Part shown: positions 45,589-55,203 of the stretch, piece after piece
How positions within the stretch are numbered: the stretch's first letter is position 1
Layout of the letters: every line of letters begins with the position of its first letter
Source: Neorhodopirellula lusitana
GTDB lineage: Bacteria; Planctomycetota; Planctomycetia; Pirellulales; Pirellulaceae
DNA length: 64,000 bases
Assembly (NCBI RefSeq): GCF_900182915.1
Contig: NZ_FXUG01000015.1
Location: 62,001 to 126,000 of the forward strand
Direction of reading: 5' to 3'
Notes under the pieces: generated by a model
The model's database searches: none
What the model saw: only the letters and a program-made list of their open reading frames with translations
Told to the model about the DNA's origin: nothing
Program-made: the position numbers and the translations under genes

Positions 45589-47403
45589 ATGAGCTATCCC
45601 CGTCGTTTTGATGAACGACGCCGGCGCGTGATGCTGACCACGGGCGCGGCCGCGACGGCTTCGAAATCAAGCAATACGCGTCTGCAAGTCGAGAAGATGC
45701 GCGAGGCCCGGCGGCCGACCGTCGCTTACGGTTCTCGTGTGCGACGATGCCTGCGAGGACGCTGGTATTCGCTGGTGCCTGTCCAGCGAGCCGCGTTGGT
45801 GAAGACGCTGCTGGTGCTGGCCGCCGCCGTGATCGCGCTGATTTGGATGCACAACGCTTCCGCTCGGTATGCCGCCCTGGCTGAAAACCCCGCGTACCTC
45901 GACGTTCTGCGGATTAACCGATACGGAAGCCTCGGGCGATATGCCATCGGCGTGCTGTACTTGGCCGTTGCCGGGGTGTCCTGGCTGATCTATCAATTGC
46001 GCCGCTATCGCAATGACGATTTCAGCGGCAACTACCAGCTTTGGCAATGGATTTTCGCCTCGGCGATCGTTGCCAGCGTAGCCAACACCGTTCCGATCGT
46101 CGCCATGTTGGGCGGGTTGATTGAATGGGCCCTTGGCAAGCGGGTCGCTTTGTCCGGCGAAGACTGGATCGAGCTGTTCTTGATGGTCGGCGGTGCGATT
46201 TTGGCGATGCGTACCGTCGCCGAGATGTGGCGTTACCGGTCGTCGATGCTGTTGATGGTCGGCGGATGGATACTGGCCGCCGTCCCGACTGCGGTTCAGT
46301 GGAATGTGTTTGAGGTGGAGAGTTTGAGTCGGTGGACGATCGTCACATCGGCTCCGTTGCTAGCCGTATCGTTCTGGTTCGCCTCCACGCTGACGTATCT
46401 CCGCTGCCTATTCCGCGAAGTACGCGGCATTGAACCGACCGTTGGCATTGTCCAGAAGATGCGACTTGCGGCGGATGAGTGGAAAGCGGAATCGAAGCTG
46501 AAGGCGGAAGAAAAAGCCGAAGCTGCGACATTGGCCAAGCTTGCTGCATCTGAAAAACGAGCGGCGGAAAAGCAAGCGGCGGCGAAACCGAAACCAACCA
46601 AATCAACCAAGCCAGTCGCTGCACCTAAACCTGCAAGTGCACCCGCAGCCAAAGCCGGCGTCGCTGCTAGAAGTGTTGCTGCAAGCCGCGATGACGAAAG
46701 CGACGACGATTTGGTCGACTACGATGAAACTGAAATTACCGGTAAGAAATCGCGCTCGTGGTGGCCCTTCGGTCGCAAGAAGACGGTTGTTGCCAACGCG
46801 GACGAAGAGTCCGACGACGACAGCGATGCCGGGTCACACGACGCCCGTCGCAGCGAGCCTGCCCGCGAAAGGCAAGCACCTGAAAGGCAGCCTGCCCGAT
46901 CCACACCCCAGCGATCCACACCCCAGCGAGTTGCAGCCGAATCGGTTGATGATGAAGCCGATGACACCGACGAAGATGTCGAGGCTAAGGCTGACAAGCC
47001 GAAGCGAAGTTGGTGGCCCAAGTGGAAACGAAAACCGAAAGCGGACGCTGGCGACGTTAACGATCAGTTGGCCGCCGAAGACGAGGTCAAATTCGAATCG
47101 GTTGCGGAACCAGTCACTCAGCCTGAGTTAGGCTCTGACGATGATGAAGCCGAAGCCGCATCCAAGAAGCGTCGCTTTGGTCTCGGATCGCTGATGAAAC
47201 GGCGTGCGAAGTCGACTGATGACGAGGACCAGGAATCGGATGACAGTTCAGCGGGGCAATCTTCAGCAGCCGACGAGAAAGATTCCAGCGACGGTGACTC
47301 CGACGGTGAACTGAATGAAGACGATATTGATTGGTCGAGCCTGAACAAGGCGGAACGCCGTCGAATGCGTAAACAGCTGAAACGCGGCGGGCGAGCGGCC
47401 TAG
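45589..47403 (+). CDS. Six-TM membrane protein with long charged repetitive tail
   Basis: 604 residues, not recognised. N-terminal half: basic leader, then about six hydrophobic helices between residues ~65 and ~265 (LVKTLLVLAAAVIALIWMHN; YAIGVLYLAVAGVSWLIYQL; LWQWIFASAIVASVANTVPI; IELFLMVGGAILAM; LLMVGGWILAAVPTAV; APLLAVSFWFASTLTYL). C-terminal half: Lys/Ala/Glu coiled-coil-like stretch (EEKAEAATLAKLAASEKRAA), then Asp/Glu/Ser-rich disorder broken by two similar basic motifs (KSRSWWPFGRKK and KRSWWPKWKRKPK) and a third KKRRFGLGSLMKRRAK. A 15-bp tandem repeat (46902-46931) encodes RSTPQ twice. Perhaps a membrane anchor with a cytoplasmic binding tail. Confidence 0.75.
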   Translation: MSYPRRFDERRRRVMLTTGAAATASKSSNTRLQVEKMREARRPTVAYGSRVRRCLRGRWYSLVPVQRAALVKTLLVLAAAVIALIWMHNASARYAALAENPAYLDVLRINRYGSLGRYAIGVLYLAVAGVSWLIYQLRRYRNDDFSGNYQLWQWIFASAIVASVANTVPIVAMLGGLIEWALGKRVALSGEDWIELFLMVGGAILAMRTVAEMWRYRSSMLLMVGGWILAAVPTAVQWNVFEVESLSRWTIVTSAPLLAVSFWFASTLTYLRCLFREVRGIEPTVGIVQKMRLAADEWKAESKLKAEEKAEAATLAKLAASEKRAAEKQAAAKPKPTKSTKPVAAPKPASAPAAKAGVAARSVAASRDDESDDDLVDYDETEITGKKSRSWWPFGRKKTVVANADEESDDDSDAGSHDARRSEPARERQAPERQPARSTPQRSTPQRVAAESVDDEADDTDEDVEAKADKPKRSWWPKWKRKPKADAGDVNDQLAAEDEVKFESVAEPVTQPELGSDDDEAEAASKKRRFGLGSLMKRRAKSTDDEDQESDDSSAGQSSAADEKDSSDGDSDGELNEDDIDWSSLNKAERRRMRKQLKRGGRAA

Positions 47404-47733
47404 TGCTCTTGGAAAGATGAGCGTTCGTTGTGTGACCGTAGTGGGAGTCGCCAGACTTTCATCTTGACAGTGGGTGTTTGTCATTCGGGCGTATCTCACG
47501 ACCGACTATTGAGGCTGTCCCAAACGTCAAGTGTTCGGATAGCCGGCCGCTCGCGAGTTGCAGCTAGACGGCTTCGCTGGAGGACGGAATAGCTTTTGAT
47601 CTTGCGAGTGCCTCTGCTGAACCCGCTCCTCACTGGTCCGTCATCGGCTTCTGCTATTGAGCGATTGCTGGCTCGCCAAGTAACGTGAGTGTCGTCAATA
47701 TGCTTGGAAACGAGTGGCTAAACGATGGCGAGC
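47404..47733. other. Convergent intergenic region, no gene seen
   Basis: 330 bp between the six-TM protein (plus) and the ThuA gene (minus). I see no coding, RNA or strong hairpin signal. Confidence 0.5.
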
Positions 47734-48708
47734 TTACTCGCTCTTTGCTTGTTTTTTCACCTTGGGTTTCTTCTTTTGTGGTGCTTTTTTATCGAGGTTT
47801 GCTTCTAGCATGCTGTCGCTCACCGTCGATGCAATTCCGTTTTCTGGAACCTCCACCTGCGCTGACCAAACGAGCGCGTTCAAGACCACTTTGCGATAGT
47901 CGTCATTCGCCCAGTTGTCGTGGAAGTGGCCACCCGTGAAGCCAAAGCCGCGGCCTCCATCGGCGCGTTCCACGGTCCACATCACTGCTTCGGCTCGGCC
48001 AGCGGAAGCCTGGATGTGTGAGTACGGGCCTTTGGGATACACGTAGGTTCCGTCTCGAACGTCGTCCGAAGGTGTCGCCAACAAGATCGGTTGGAACTTT
48101 GTGTCCTTGATTGACTGGGCATCGTTGCCAACGATGCCGCCGAGGAATCGAATGTTGAAATACCACTCATCCAAAATCTGGAAGGGTTTGACGCCGTTGG
48201 TAACGGGATGATCGGGGAGGACCGCGAAAGTGGGCTCCCAAATTGGATTGCATGAAAATGCGTTCTCGTAGTGTCCGCCAATCCAACGCAGCATTTCGGC
48301 ACCGGCTTGGTCGGCAACGACTTCCACGCCGAAGTGCATGAACCCCAACCCGACCCCACGCTCGGCCCATTCATCAATCAGCTTCAGACGTCGTCCCTCC
48401 TCTTGCACGATCTCATGTCTGCGGCCGCCGTCCATATAGAAGACGACGGAGTCAGCATCGTCGAAAACTGATTCGTCTTGGGGCCAACCATTCAGTACTG
48501 GCACCACTTCCAAACCGTCCACGGATTCCAGGCACTTCGCCAACAACTGAACGCCAGCGTTGAACTCATGCATCCGAGGCGGGTGCGAGGGTTTGCCAGC
48601 GATGATCACCAGTTTGTGTGCGTCGGCCGCATGTGAGGTGGTGTCAGAGAGAAAGCCGTTGAGCAGCAGGACGATGGCGAAAGCCACCAATGCGAATGTT
48701 CGGTTCAA
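47734..48708 (-). CDS. Secreted ThuA-domain protein (trehalose-utilisation-like)
   Basis: About 324 residues from a TTG at 48708, the only in-frame start that places the signal peptide first (MNRTFALVAFAIVLLLNGFL then HAADA). The open frame extends much further up to 49206, but that part is not protein-like and has no ThuA similarity. Body: KLVIIAGKPSHPPRMHEFNA, DDADSVVFYMDGGRRHEIVQ, GVGLGFMHFGVEV, GRGFGFTGGHFHDNWANDDY, all ThuA/glutamine-amidotransferase-like fold marks. The C-terminus is a lysine-rich tail (KKAPQKKKPKVKKQAKSE). ThuA proteins are linked to disaccharide use; the reaction is unproven. Confidence 0.85.
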   Translation of the reverse strand: MNRTFALVAFAIVLLLNGFLSDTTSHAADAHKLVIIAGKPSHPPRMHEFNAGVQLLAKCLESVDGLEVVPVLNGWPQDESVFDDADSVVFYMDGGRRHEIVQEEGRRLKLIDEWAERGVGLGFMHFGVEVVADQAGAEMLRWIGGHYENAFSCNPIWEPTFAVLPDHPVTNGVKPFQILDEWYFNIRFLGGIVGNDAQSIKDTKFQPILLATPSDDVRDGTYVYPKGPYSHIQASAGRAEAVMWTVERADGGRGFGFTGGHFHDNWANDDYRKVVLNALVWSAQVEVPENGIASTVSDSMLEANLDKKAPQKKKPKVKKQAKSE

Positions 48709-49388
48709 TGGAGGGCTCGTGGTGAGATGTTTGCAAGATGGTGGGAAGACGAGTGGAGAGACAAGCGTTACCCAAGGCGAATTATAGACGAAATTCCCAC
48801 CAAGGTTTGTCCGGCAACAGGGTGAAACAATCCAAAGAAGACCATGCTGGAACGGACGCCTGGACGAACGAGTTATCTCGCCCTCAGCACCTGCCACACA
48901 CCGCTGCATGCTTCCAAGAAAAACATTGACAGTAACTAAGGTAAGTCGCTCCAGCGCCAATCGGATGAATCTCGACGCCACGAAGTTTCCAGGCTCATCC
49001 CTTGCTCTCTTCCGCAAGCTACTTGCGTTTTCGGTCGGATCCGTTGAGAGCATACGTGTTCGCAATGCGACGGCCAGCCTCGATGGATGACGCGCATCTT
49101 GCGTGCTTAGTTGAACCCAAATTCTGGCGAGATCGATCGATACGCGATTGGCTTGGCAGGCCATGGGAGACCTGATTCCCCCCGAGCGAAATCGCTTTCT
49201 TTGCAATTTAGAGGCCCTCCGCGCACATTTTCAACAAGTGATCGGCAATGGAGTGGGAGAATCACGCGTTCGCTTCGACGAAAATTGCGACTCAGTTTGA
49301 AACGTGTGAATTTGAGCCGACCCTTCCCATCGAAAGGGCGATTCGCCGCACCCGCTTCTTGTTCGTCAGTCTGAATTTGGTCCATCTC
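48709..49388. other. Long divergent intergenic region, no supported gene
   Basis: 680 bp between divergent ThuA (minus) and GATase-like (plus) genes. Open frames in it lack protein-like composition and start signals. A TTGACA occurs at 48928 but has no matching -10. Nothing else seen. Confidence 0.45.
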
Positions 49389-50177
49389 ATGACAAAACGC
49401 GTTTGGCACGTCGGCAACTGGTGCATCCACACTGGGAATGAATATATCGAGTCACCGTTTCTTTCGGCAAAGAAGAATGTCGAAGTCCTCAACTACGGTC
49501 AACCTTTCGTGGACGCGATCCAGGAAATCGACGGTGCCGAGGTGATCAGTCAGCCGTCGTGGGAACTGTATAACCTTTCCCCGGAGGCGTTTGACGACAG
49601 GCTTCAGTGGGCCGACGTGATCGTTTTTGGTGACGTCGAGACCAAGTGCATGATGCTGCATCCCGACTTCTTTAATCGAGCCAAATGGGAAACCGGATAC
49701 GTCACTTATCCCGACCGTTTTAATGTTTTAAGGCGCTGGGTCGAAGCCGGTGGCCACTTTCACATGAACGGTGGTTGGTATTCATTCAGCGGTCAACTTG
49801 GCAAAGGCGGATGGGGACGCAGTCTGTTCGCCGACGTTCTTCCGGTGCAGTGTCTGGAAACAGACGATCTGTTCGAGTCGACCGAGGCCTTTCCCACCCA
49901 GGTGAACCAACCCAATCACCCAGCGGTTTCGGGGATCGACTTCGACACGCTTCCGCCGTTGCTCGGTTTCAATCAAACCATACCGCGAGAAGGATGCGGT
50001 AGTATCGTGGACATCGCCTTCGCAGGCAATTGGCATCCGCTCTTCGCAGCCCACCATTTTGGCGAAGGACGCGTGACTGCATGGACGACCGGTGCCAGCC
50101 CACACTGGGGCATCAATTTTGTCAAATGGCCTCAGTACAACCAGTTCTGGCGGCAAGTGTTCACCGCTGACTATTAA
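49389..50177 (+). CDS. Putative cytoplasmic glutamine amidotransferase-like protein (DUF1355-type)
   Basis: 262 residues from ATG 49389 (MTKRVWHVGNWCIHTGN); the frame is open further up, but the leader is not family-like. Class-I GATase-like fold: DVIVFGDVETKCMM, GGHFHMNGGWYSFSGQLGKG (nucleophile-elbow region), HPLFAAHHFGEGRVTAWTTG, ASPHWGINFVKWPQYNQFW. There is no cysteine at the elbow (GGWYSF), so classical glutaminase activity is doubtful. No signal peptide. Divergent from the ThuA gene, which shares the general fold, and 122 bp upstream of the hexosaminidase gene. Confidence 0.82.
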   Translation: MTKRVWHVGNWCIHTGNEYIESPFLSAKKNVEVLNYGQPFVDAIQEIDGAEVISQPSWELYNLSPEAFDDRLQWADVIVFGDVETKCMMLHPDFFNRAKWETGYVTYPDRFNVLRRWVEAGGHFHMNGGWYSFSGQLGKGGWGRSLFADVLPVQCLETDDLFESTEAFPTQVNQPNHPAVSGIDFDTLPPLLGFNQTIPREGCGSIVDIAFAGNWHPLFAAHHFGEGRVTAWTTGASPHWGINFVKWPQYNQFWRQVFTADY

Positions 50178-50234
50178 CGCCCTCCAATCTCTTCTCCACA
50201 TCCTGCCTCGGTCAAGTCTGTTTTCTTAGTCCCG

Positions 50235-50290
50235 CCTGTTCGCCCACACCTGTTCGCCAAAACCTGTTAGCTCCCACCTGTTAGCCTTCG
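50235..50290 (+). repeat. Four 14-bp tandem repeats before the hexosaminidase start
   Basis: Units CCTGTTCGCCCACA, CCTGTTCGCCAAAA, CCTGTTAGCTCCCA and CCTGTTAGCCTTCG follow each other with exact 14-bp spacing and end 9 bases before the ATG. Could be repeated operator half-sites, an mRNA leader element, or a slippage array. Confidence 0.7.
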
Positions 50291-50299
50291 AGACCCGCC

Positions 50300-52387
50300 A
50301 TGAAACTCTTCAGCTTAATCCTCGCCGTGCTCCTGATCGGGCCGACCGCCCTTGGTCAAAGCTTGCCGCTCGTTCCGCTACCGATTGAATTGTCCGTCGC
50401 GACTGGCAAAACGATGACACTTCCGGAAGTGATCACCGTTTCGATCCCAAACGATCCTTCCTGGAAAGGCCACTTGGAGATCGTTGGTGACTTAATTCAA
50501 CGCATGACCAACGGCCAGCACCGACTTGTCTTGTCTGACGACACTTCCCCCACCCTCGTGATTGATCGTGATACCACGCTTTCCGCGGAATCGTATTCCC
50601 TGGAGACGACCGACGATCATGTCCAGATCAAGGCCGCTTCGCTGAAAGGTCTGGCGCATGCGACGGCCACGCTCTTGCAACTCATCGGTACTCAAAGATC
50701 CCGCGAACTGCCGCAGCTTTCAATCAATGACTCGCCGAAATTGCCGTATCGAAACTTCATGATCGATATGGGACGCAACCCGCACAGCGTCGAGCTTTTG
50801 AAAGAGACGATTGACCTACTTTGGTTTTACAAAGTGGACTCCATGCAACTTCACCTCACCGATGATCAGCGTATTGCGTTCCCTTCGAAAGCATTTCCGG
50901 AGCTGTGGGATGGAATTATTACGGCTGACCAGTTCAAGGAAGTCGAAGCCTACGCCGTTGCCCGCGGTGTCACCATCATTCCCGAATTGGAAGTGCCCGG
51001 TCACTCGGGGAAACTACGGGGGCTCTATCCGGAGGTCTTCGGAAAGACCGGGACGGACTTGGTAAAGAGCGACGAAGCATTGAAGGGCATTCAAACACTT
51101 CTGGATGAGATGATGGACGTGTTCCCATCGTCACCCTACATCCACATCGGCGGAGACGAAGCTTTCGGAGTCCCTGAGGATCTGCAGCGTGACCTCATCA
51201 ACAAGCTCAACGCCTACCTGAAAACGAAGGGAAAGCAGACTCTGGTTTGGGAAGGCCCGCGTCCCGGCAAGGGCGACAACAAGGTCAACACCGACGTGAT
51301 TCACATCAATTGGCGAACGATCAACTATCCTGCGGATCAAATGCTCAAGGACGGCTACCGCGTCGTCAACGCGGCGTGGGATCCGTTGTACTTGGTCGAC
51401 CATTACCCGCGCACGAACTACACGATGGCGTCTCCCCAGCATATCTACGAGTCGCTCTCGATTACTCGGTTCAAGCACATGAACCCGGGGATCTCCACGT
51501 TTGGCCAACCGATCGAAGTGGAACCAACCGATCAGCTAATCGGATTTTGCATGCCTTGGTGGGAAGGTCGTGAGGAAAACTACTTCTCGCAGATCGTTCC
51601 AAGATTGATTCCCTTCGCCGAGGTGGCATGGAATCCTGACGTCCAACGCGACTTCCAAGAGTTTTCGTCCCGCACGGAGCAAACCGAAGCCGCTCGCGTC
51701 GCGGCATTTTACCCGGTGACTATCAAGGCGGCCGATCTGGTCGTTCCTGACGATGGTGTCTTTCATAATCAGACGGAAATTGTGCTGCACGCCAATGCGG
51801 ATAGGGATATTCGCTACACGCTCGATGGCTCGGAACCGAGCGTGACATCGACACAATACAGCCAGCCCATTTCATTGACTAAGAGCACTACCGTTCGCGC
51901 CGCTGCTTTTGCTGATGGAATTCAAGTCGGGCATGGCAGCCGAACGAACTTCACTGCGGTGACGCCCACCGAAAACCTGGCGTTGGGCAAACCTGTTGAG
52001 ACTTCGGCGTCTTCGGGTTCTCCCTTCTCGGTTGGTCGAATCACCGATGGTGGCACGGATAGTCTCGATTTCTATCTAGGATATCCAGCCGATCCAGATC
52101 CCATCACGATGACGATCGATCTAGGAACGGTTCAACAGGTCAGCAGCGTTACCGTCGTGGCGTACACGGTCAGTGGTTCTTACGAGAAGTACACGGTCGA
52201 AGTATCCGCGGACGGCAAAGCTTTTGAAGAGATTGGGTCACGCCTTGAAAAGCCCAAGAAGCCGACCCCGTCGGTGGACCACTCCTTCCCCACACGCGAT
52301 GTCCGCTTCGTGCGAGTCATCAGCCACGGAAACCGAGGCTACGTTTTCGATTCGTTCTCCAAGATCATCGAAGTCCAAGTTCGGTAG
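50300..52387 (+). CDS. Beta-N-acetylhexosaminidase, GH20, with chitobiase-like and F5/8-type C-terminal domains
   Basis: 695 residues, secreted (signal MKLFSLILAVLLIGPTALGQ). GH20 N-terminal domain ~25-145; catalytic TIM barrel ~147-480 with the Asp-Glu pair in HIGGDEAFG (Asp286 stabilises the oxazolinium intermediate, Glu287 is the acid/base) and entry motifs FMIDMGRNPHS, MQLHLTDDQ and VPGHSGK. Then a chitobiase C-terminal-like domain (~490-545, RYTLDGSEPSVTSTQYSQPI) and an F5/8-type carbohydrate-binding domain (~555-695, NLALGKPVETSASSG). Releases terminal GlcNAc/GalNAc from chitin oligomers or glycoproteins outside the cytoplasm. Followed 48 bp later by a symporter that may import the product. 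Confidence 0.95.
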   Translation: MKLFSLILAVLLIGPTALGQSLPLVPLPIELSVATGKTMTLPEVITVSIPNDPSWKGHLEIVGDLIQRMTNGQHRLVLSDDTSPTLVIDRDTTLSAESYSLETTDDHVQIKAASLKGLAHATATLLQLIGTQRSRELPQLSINDSPKLPYRNFMIDMGRNPHSVELLKETIDLLWFYKVDSMQLHLTDDQRIAFPSKAFPELWDGIITADQFKEVEAYAVARGVTIIPELEVPGHSGKLRGLYPEVFGKTGTDLVKSDEALKGIQTLLDEMMDVFPSSPYIHIGGDEAFGVPEDLQRDLINKLNAYLKTKGKQTLVWEGPRPGKGDNKVNTDVIHINWRTINYPADQMLKDGYRVVNAAWDPLYLVDHYPRTNYTMASPQHIYESLSITRFKHMNPGISTFGQPIEVEPTDQLIGFCMPWWEGREENYFSQIVPRLIPFAEVAWNPDVQRDFQEFSSRTEQTEAARVAAFYPVTIKAADLVVPDDGVFHNQTEIVLHANADRDIRYTLDGSEPSVTSTQYSQPISLTKSTTVRAAAFADGIQVGHGSRTNFTAVTPTENLALGKPVETSASSGSPFSVGRITDGGTDSLDFYLGYPADPDPITMTIDLGTVQQVSSVTVVAYTVSGSYEKYTVEVSADGKAFEEIGSRLEKPKKPTPSVDHSFPTRDVRFVRVISHGNRGYVFDSFSKIIEVQVR

Positions 52388-52435
52388 CAAGGAAAAGCTT
52401 CGCTTTCGCCCCTCACGTATCACACAAAGTAGCTC

Positions 52436-54256
52436 ATGACACTTAACGCTGTTGACTACGCCATCATCGCGGCGTTCTTCGCGATCTCGATGTTGATTGG
52501 TGTTCTGGTCAGTCGCCGAGCCGGTGAAAGTTTCTCCGAATACTTCCTGGCTGGCGGCCAAATGAGTTGGTGGACGCTGGGGCTATCGATGGTGGCGACG
52601 ACCTTCGCCGCCGATACTCCCAACCTGGTCACTGACATCGTTCGCAAGAACGGTGTCAGCGGGAACTGGGTGTGGTGGGCTTTCCTGTTGACCGGGCTGT
52701 TGACGGTTTTTGTGTACGCGAAATTGTGGAAACGCAGTGGCGTTCTTACCGATCTGGAGTTCTATGAAATTCGCTATAGCGGCAAATCAGCAGGATTCTT
52801 GCGAGGGTTTCGAGCGATCTATCTTGGGGTGATCTTCAATTGTCTGGTGATGGCAAACGTGATCTTGGCTGGTATCAAACTGGGCGGGATTCTGTTGGGT
52901 GCGTCGCCGTTGGAGGTCGTGATGGTGGCCGGAACCGTGACGGTCGTTTACACGTTGTTGGGTGGACTTCGTGGAGTGATCTTGACCGATTGCTTTCAGT
53001 TTGTGGTGGCGATGGTGGGTGCGGTTTGGGCTGCCGTGGTGATTTGCAATCTGCCGGAAGTCGGTGGTTTCGACGAACTCCTCACTCACGAGAACGTCAG
53101 CGATAAGCTCAATCTGCTTCCCGACTTTTCCGACGTCAACGCGTTGGTCCCGCTGCTAATTATTCCGTTGGCCGTTCAGTGGTGGAGCAGCTGGTACCCT
53201 GGGGCCGAACCAGGTGGTGGCGGGTACGTCGCCCAACGCATGATCGGTGCACGCAGCGAACGCGATGCCACCACGGCAACACTGTTGTTTCAAATCGCAC
53301 ACTACGCGCTGCGTCCATGGCCGTGGATCATCGTCGCGTTGGCGTCGCTGGTCGTGTTCCCAACGCTCGACAGTATCCAAACGGCCTTTCCAGCGATCGA
53401 TCCCAAGATCGTCAAAGACGACTTGGCATACCCAGCAATGCTCACGTTTTTGCCCAATGGATTGCTAGGTGTCGTGATCGCCAGTTTGATCGCGGCTTTC
53501 ATGTCAACCATCTCCACTCACCTGAATTGGGGCGCGTCGTACTTGGCGCACGACTTCTATCGCCGGTTCTTGAATCCAGAGGCATCGGAGAAGCAATTGG
53601 TCTCGATCGGCCGCTGGTCCACGGTTGGCCTGATGATCATCGCCGGTCTCGTCGCGTTGACGCTGGAAAGTGCAATGGATGGATTCAGCATCATCCTGCA
53701 AATCGGTGCGGGGACCGGGCTGATCTACATTCTGCGTTGGTTTTGGTGGCGTATGAATGCGTTTACCGAAATTTCAGGCGTGGCCGTTTCGTTCGCGGTC
53801 GCCATGTTCTTCAAATTCGGATATCCGCAAACGGGATGGCCAAAATTGGAGTCTTGGCAAGAACTGATTGCGGGCGTTGCGATCACGACCGTGGCCTGGC
53901 TACTCGTGACGTTGTTGACACCGGCCACCGAGTCGGAAACGCTTTGCCGGTTCTATGAAAAAATTCGCCCAGGCGGTTCAGGATGGAATCCCATTCGTGA
54001 TCAACTGATCCAGAGGGGCGCTGTCTTGGCACCGAGTGATTCGATTGTGTCAGGTTTGAAAGCGATGTTCGCGTCAACATTTCTCGTCTACGCAATCTTG
54101 TTTGGAACCGGCTATTTTCTCTACGGTGAGTGGCTTTCGTTTTTCTTGAGTCTGATCGTTGCGGTAATCGCTTTGACGGTGCTATTCAAAACTTGGCCAG
54201 AGCTAAAACTGGACGGCACGAACATTTCAAACAATGGAACGACCGATTCGGAGTGA
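52436..54256 (+). CDS. Sodium:solute symporter (SSS family), larger form
   Basis: 606 residues, about 14 transmembrane helices. SSS marks: GESFSEYFLAGGQMSWWTLG, MVATTFAADTPNLVTDIVRK, YTLLGGLRGVILTDCFQFVV, GGGGYVAQRMIGARSERDAT, IASLIAAFMSTISTHLNWGA (sodium-site helix). Imports a small solute with Na+. Position directly after the GH20 gene suggests N-acetyl-hexosamine or a chitobiose-type substrate (inference). Convergent with the AraC regulator (38 bp). Confidence 0.93.
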   Translation: MTLNAVDYAIIAAFFAISMLIGVLVSRRAGESFSEYFLAGGQMSWWTLGLSMVATTFAADTPNLVTDIVRKNGVSGNWVWWAFLLTGLLTVFVYAKLWKRSGVLTDLEFYEIRYSGKSAGFLRGFRAIYLGVIFNCLVMANVILAGIKLGGILLGASPLEVVMVAGTVTVVYTLLGGLRGVILTDCFQFVVAMVGAVWAAVVICNLPEVGGFDELLTHENVSDKLNLLPDFSDVNALVPLLIIPLAVQWWSSWYPGAEPGGGGYVAQRMIGARSERDATTATLLFQIAHYALRPWPWIIVALASLVVFPTLDSIQTAFPAIDPKIVKDDLAYPAMLTFLPNGLLGVVIASLIAAFMSTISTHLNWGASYLAHDFYRRFLNPEASEKQLVSIGRWSTVGLMIIAGLVALTLESAMDGFSIILQIGAGTGLIYILRWFWWRMNAFTEISGVAVSFAVAMFFKFGYPQTGWPKLESWQELIAGVAITTVAWLLVTLLTPATESETLCRFYEKIRPGGSGWNPIRDQLIQRGAVLAPSDSIVSGLKAMFASTFLVYAILFGTGYFLYGEWLSFFLSLIVAVIALTVLFKTWPELKLDGTNISNNGTTDSE

Positions 54257-54294
54257 TGCGCTTTTGGATTTTTCCCGACGCATTCGCCGCCGGT

Positions 54295-55203
54295 TCAAGC
54301 TTTCGCGTCGTGGGCGAGAACCGCTCGAGAGCTGTCATGAACGAGGGTGTGAGCTTCGCGAAATTCTCGCGGTGACATTTTGTATTCGGATTTAAAGAGC
54401 TTGTTGAAGTGCGAAACGGAGGCGAAGCCAGACTGGTAGCAAATATTCAGGATGCTGAGATCCTGTTCCAGCAAGAGTCGCCTTGCGAACCCCATCCGCA
54501 ACCGGTTGATGTAACGTGTCGCCGTGTGTCCGGTCGTGTTGCGAAAACTTCTTGCAAACGCCGAATTATTCATCCCTGCAAGTTCCGCTAATTGGTTGAC
54601 CTGCAACTGAGAGTCGGTGAAGTTCTCGGCGATGTACTGAAGAGCCAAGCTCATTTTGGGGGCAGTGCGACTGTTCGCGCCGCACTGATACCCTTCACTT
54701 GCCAACACAACCGTGTCCTCACATTCGCATAGCATTTCCAGGCAATGCAACAGTTCTGCGATTCGGTGCATGCCACATTGCGCCAAAATGCTTTTCATTT
54801 TGGTGCCGATCGTTGCTGCGAATTCGGGCGGAAACCAGAGGCCTCGTTTGGCTCGGGCCAACAGTTCCTTGATCTTGACCGCTTCGGGTATGTCAAAAAA
54901 CTGACTGCCCAGGAAATCGTGATTGAAGTACAAAACGATGGCCTCGTGCATGTCGCACGGCTCGCCGCGAAAGTCGTCTGAAGCCCAAGTGTGCGGCAAA
55001 TGCTCGCCGACCAATACCAGATCATGGTCGGTATATCGAGTGATATGGTCACCGATCAGTCGCTCACCTGATCCAGCAGGCACGTAGGTCAACTCAATTT
55101 CAGCGTGCTGATGCCATCTGGCTGGGAGACGATTCTCCCGACGATCAAAGCAACGAAACGATTCAAAGATTTGTGGCGGAAGCTTTTCGATTAGAGCGTT
55201 CAT
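54295..55203 (-). CDS. AraC-family transcription regulator with cupin sensor domain
   Basis: 302 residues from ATG 55203 (a TTG one codon earlier is the alternative). N-terminal cupin-like domain ~20-110 (RWHQHAEIELTYVPAGSG, GEHLPHTWASDDF) that should bind a small sugar; C-terminal double helix-turn-helix ~200-295 (NQLAELAGMNNSAFARSFRN, LLEQDLSILNICYQSGFASV, FKSEYKMSPREFREAH). Likely controls the neighbouring hexosaminidase/symporter pair in response to its sugar; the 14-bp repeats before the GH20 gene would be natural operator candidates. Confidence 0.93.
   Translation of the reverse strand: MNALIEKLPPQIFESFRCFDRRENRLPARWHQHAEIELTYVPAGSGERLIGDHITRYTDHDLVLVGEHLPHTWASDDFRGEPCDMHEAIVLYFNHDFLGSQFFDIPEAVKIKELLARAKRGLWFPPEFAATIGTKMKSILAQCGMHRIAELLHCLEMLCECEDTVVLASEGYQCGANSRTAPKMSLALQYIAENFTDSQLQVNQLAELAGMNNSAFARSFRNTTGHTATRYINRLRMGFARRLLLEQDLSILNICYQSGFASVSHFNKLFKSEYKMSPREFREAHTLVHDSSRAVLAHDAKA

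Noticed and set aside
48709-49206. N-terminal extension of the ThuA frame (about 166 codons)
   Set aside because: Composition is not protein-like and a clear signal peptide begins at 48708, so the extension is untranslated sequence.
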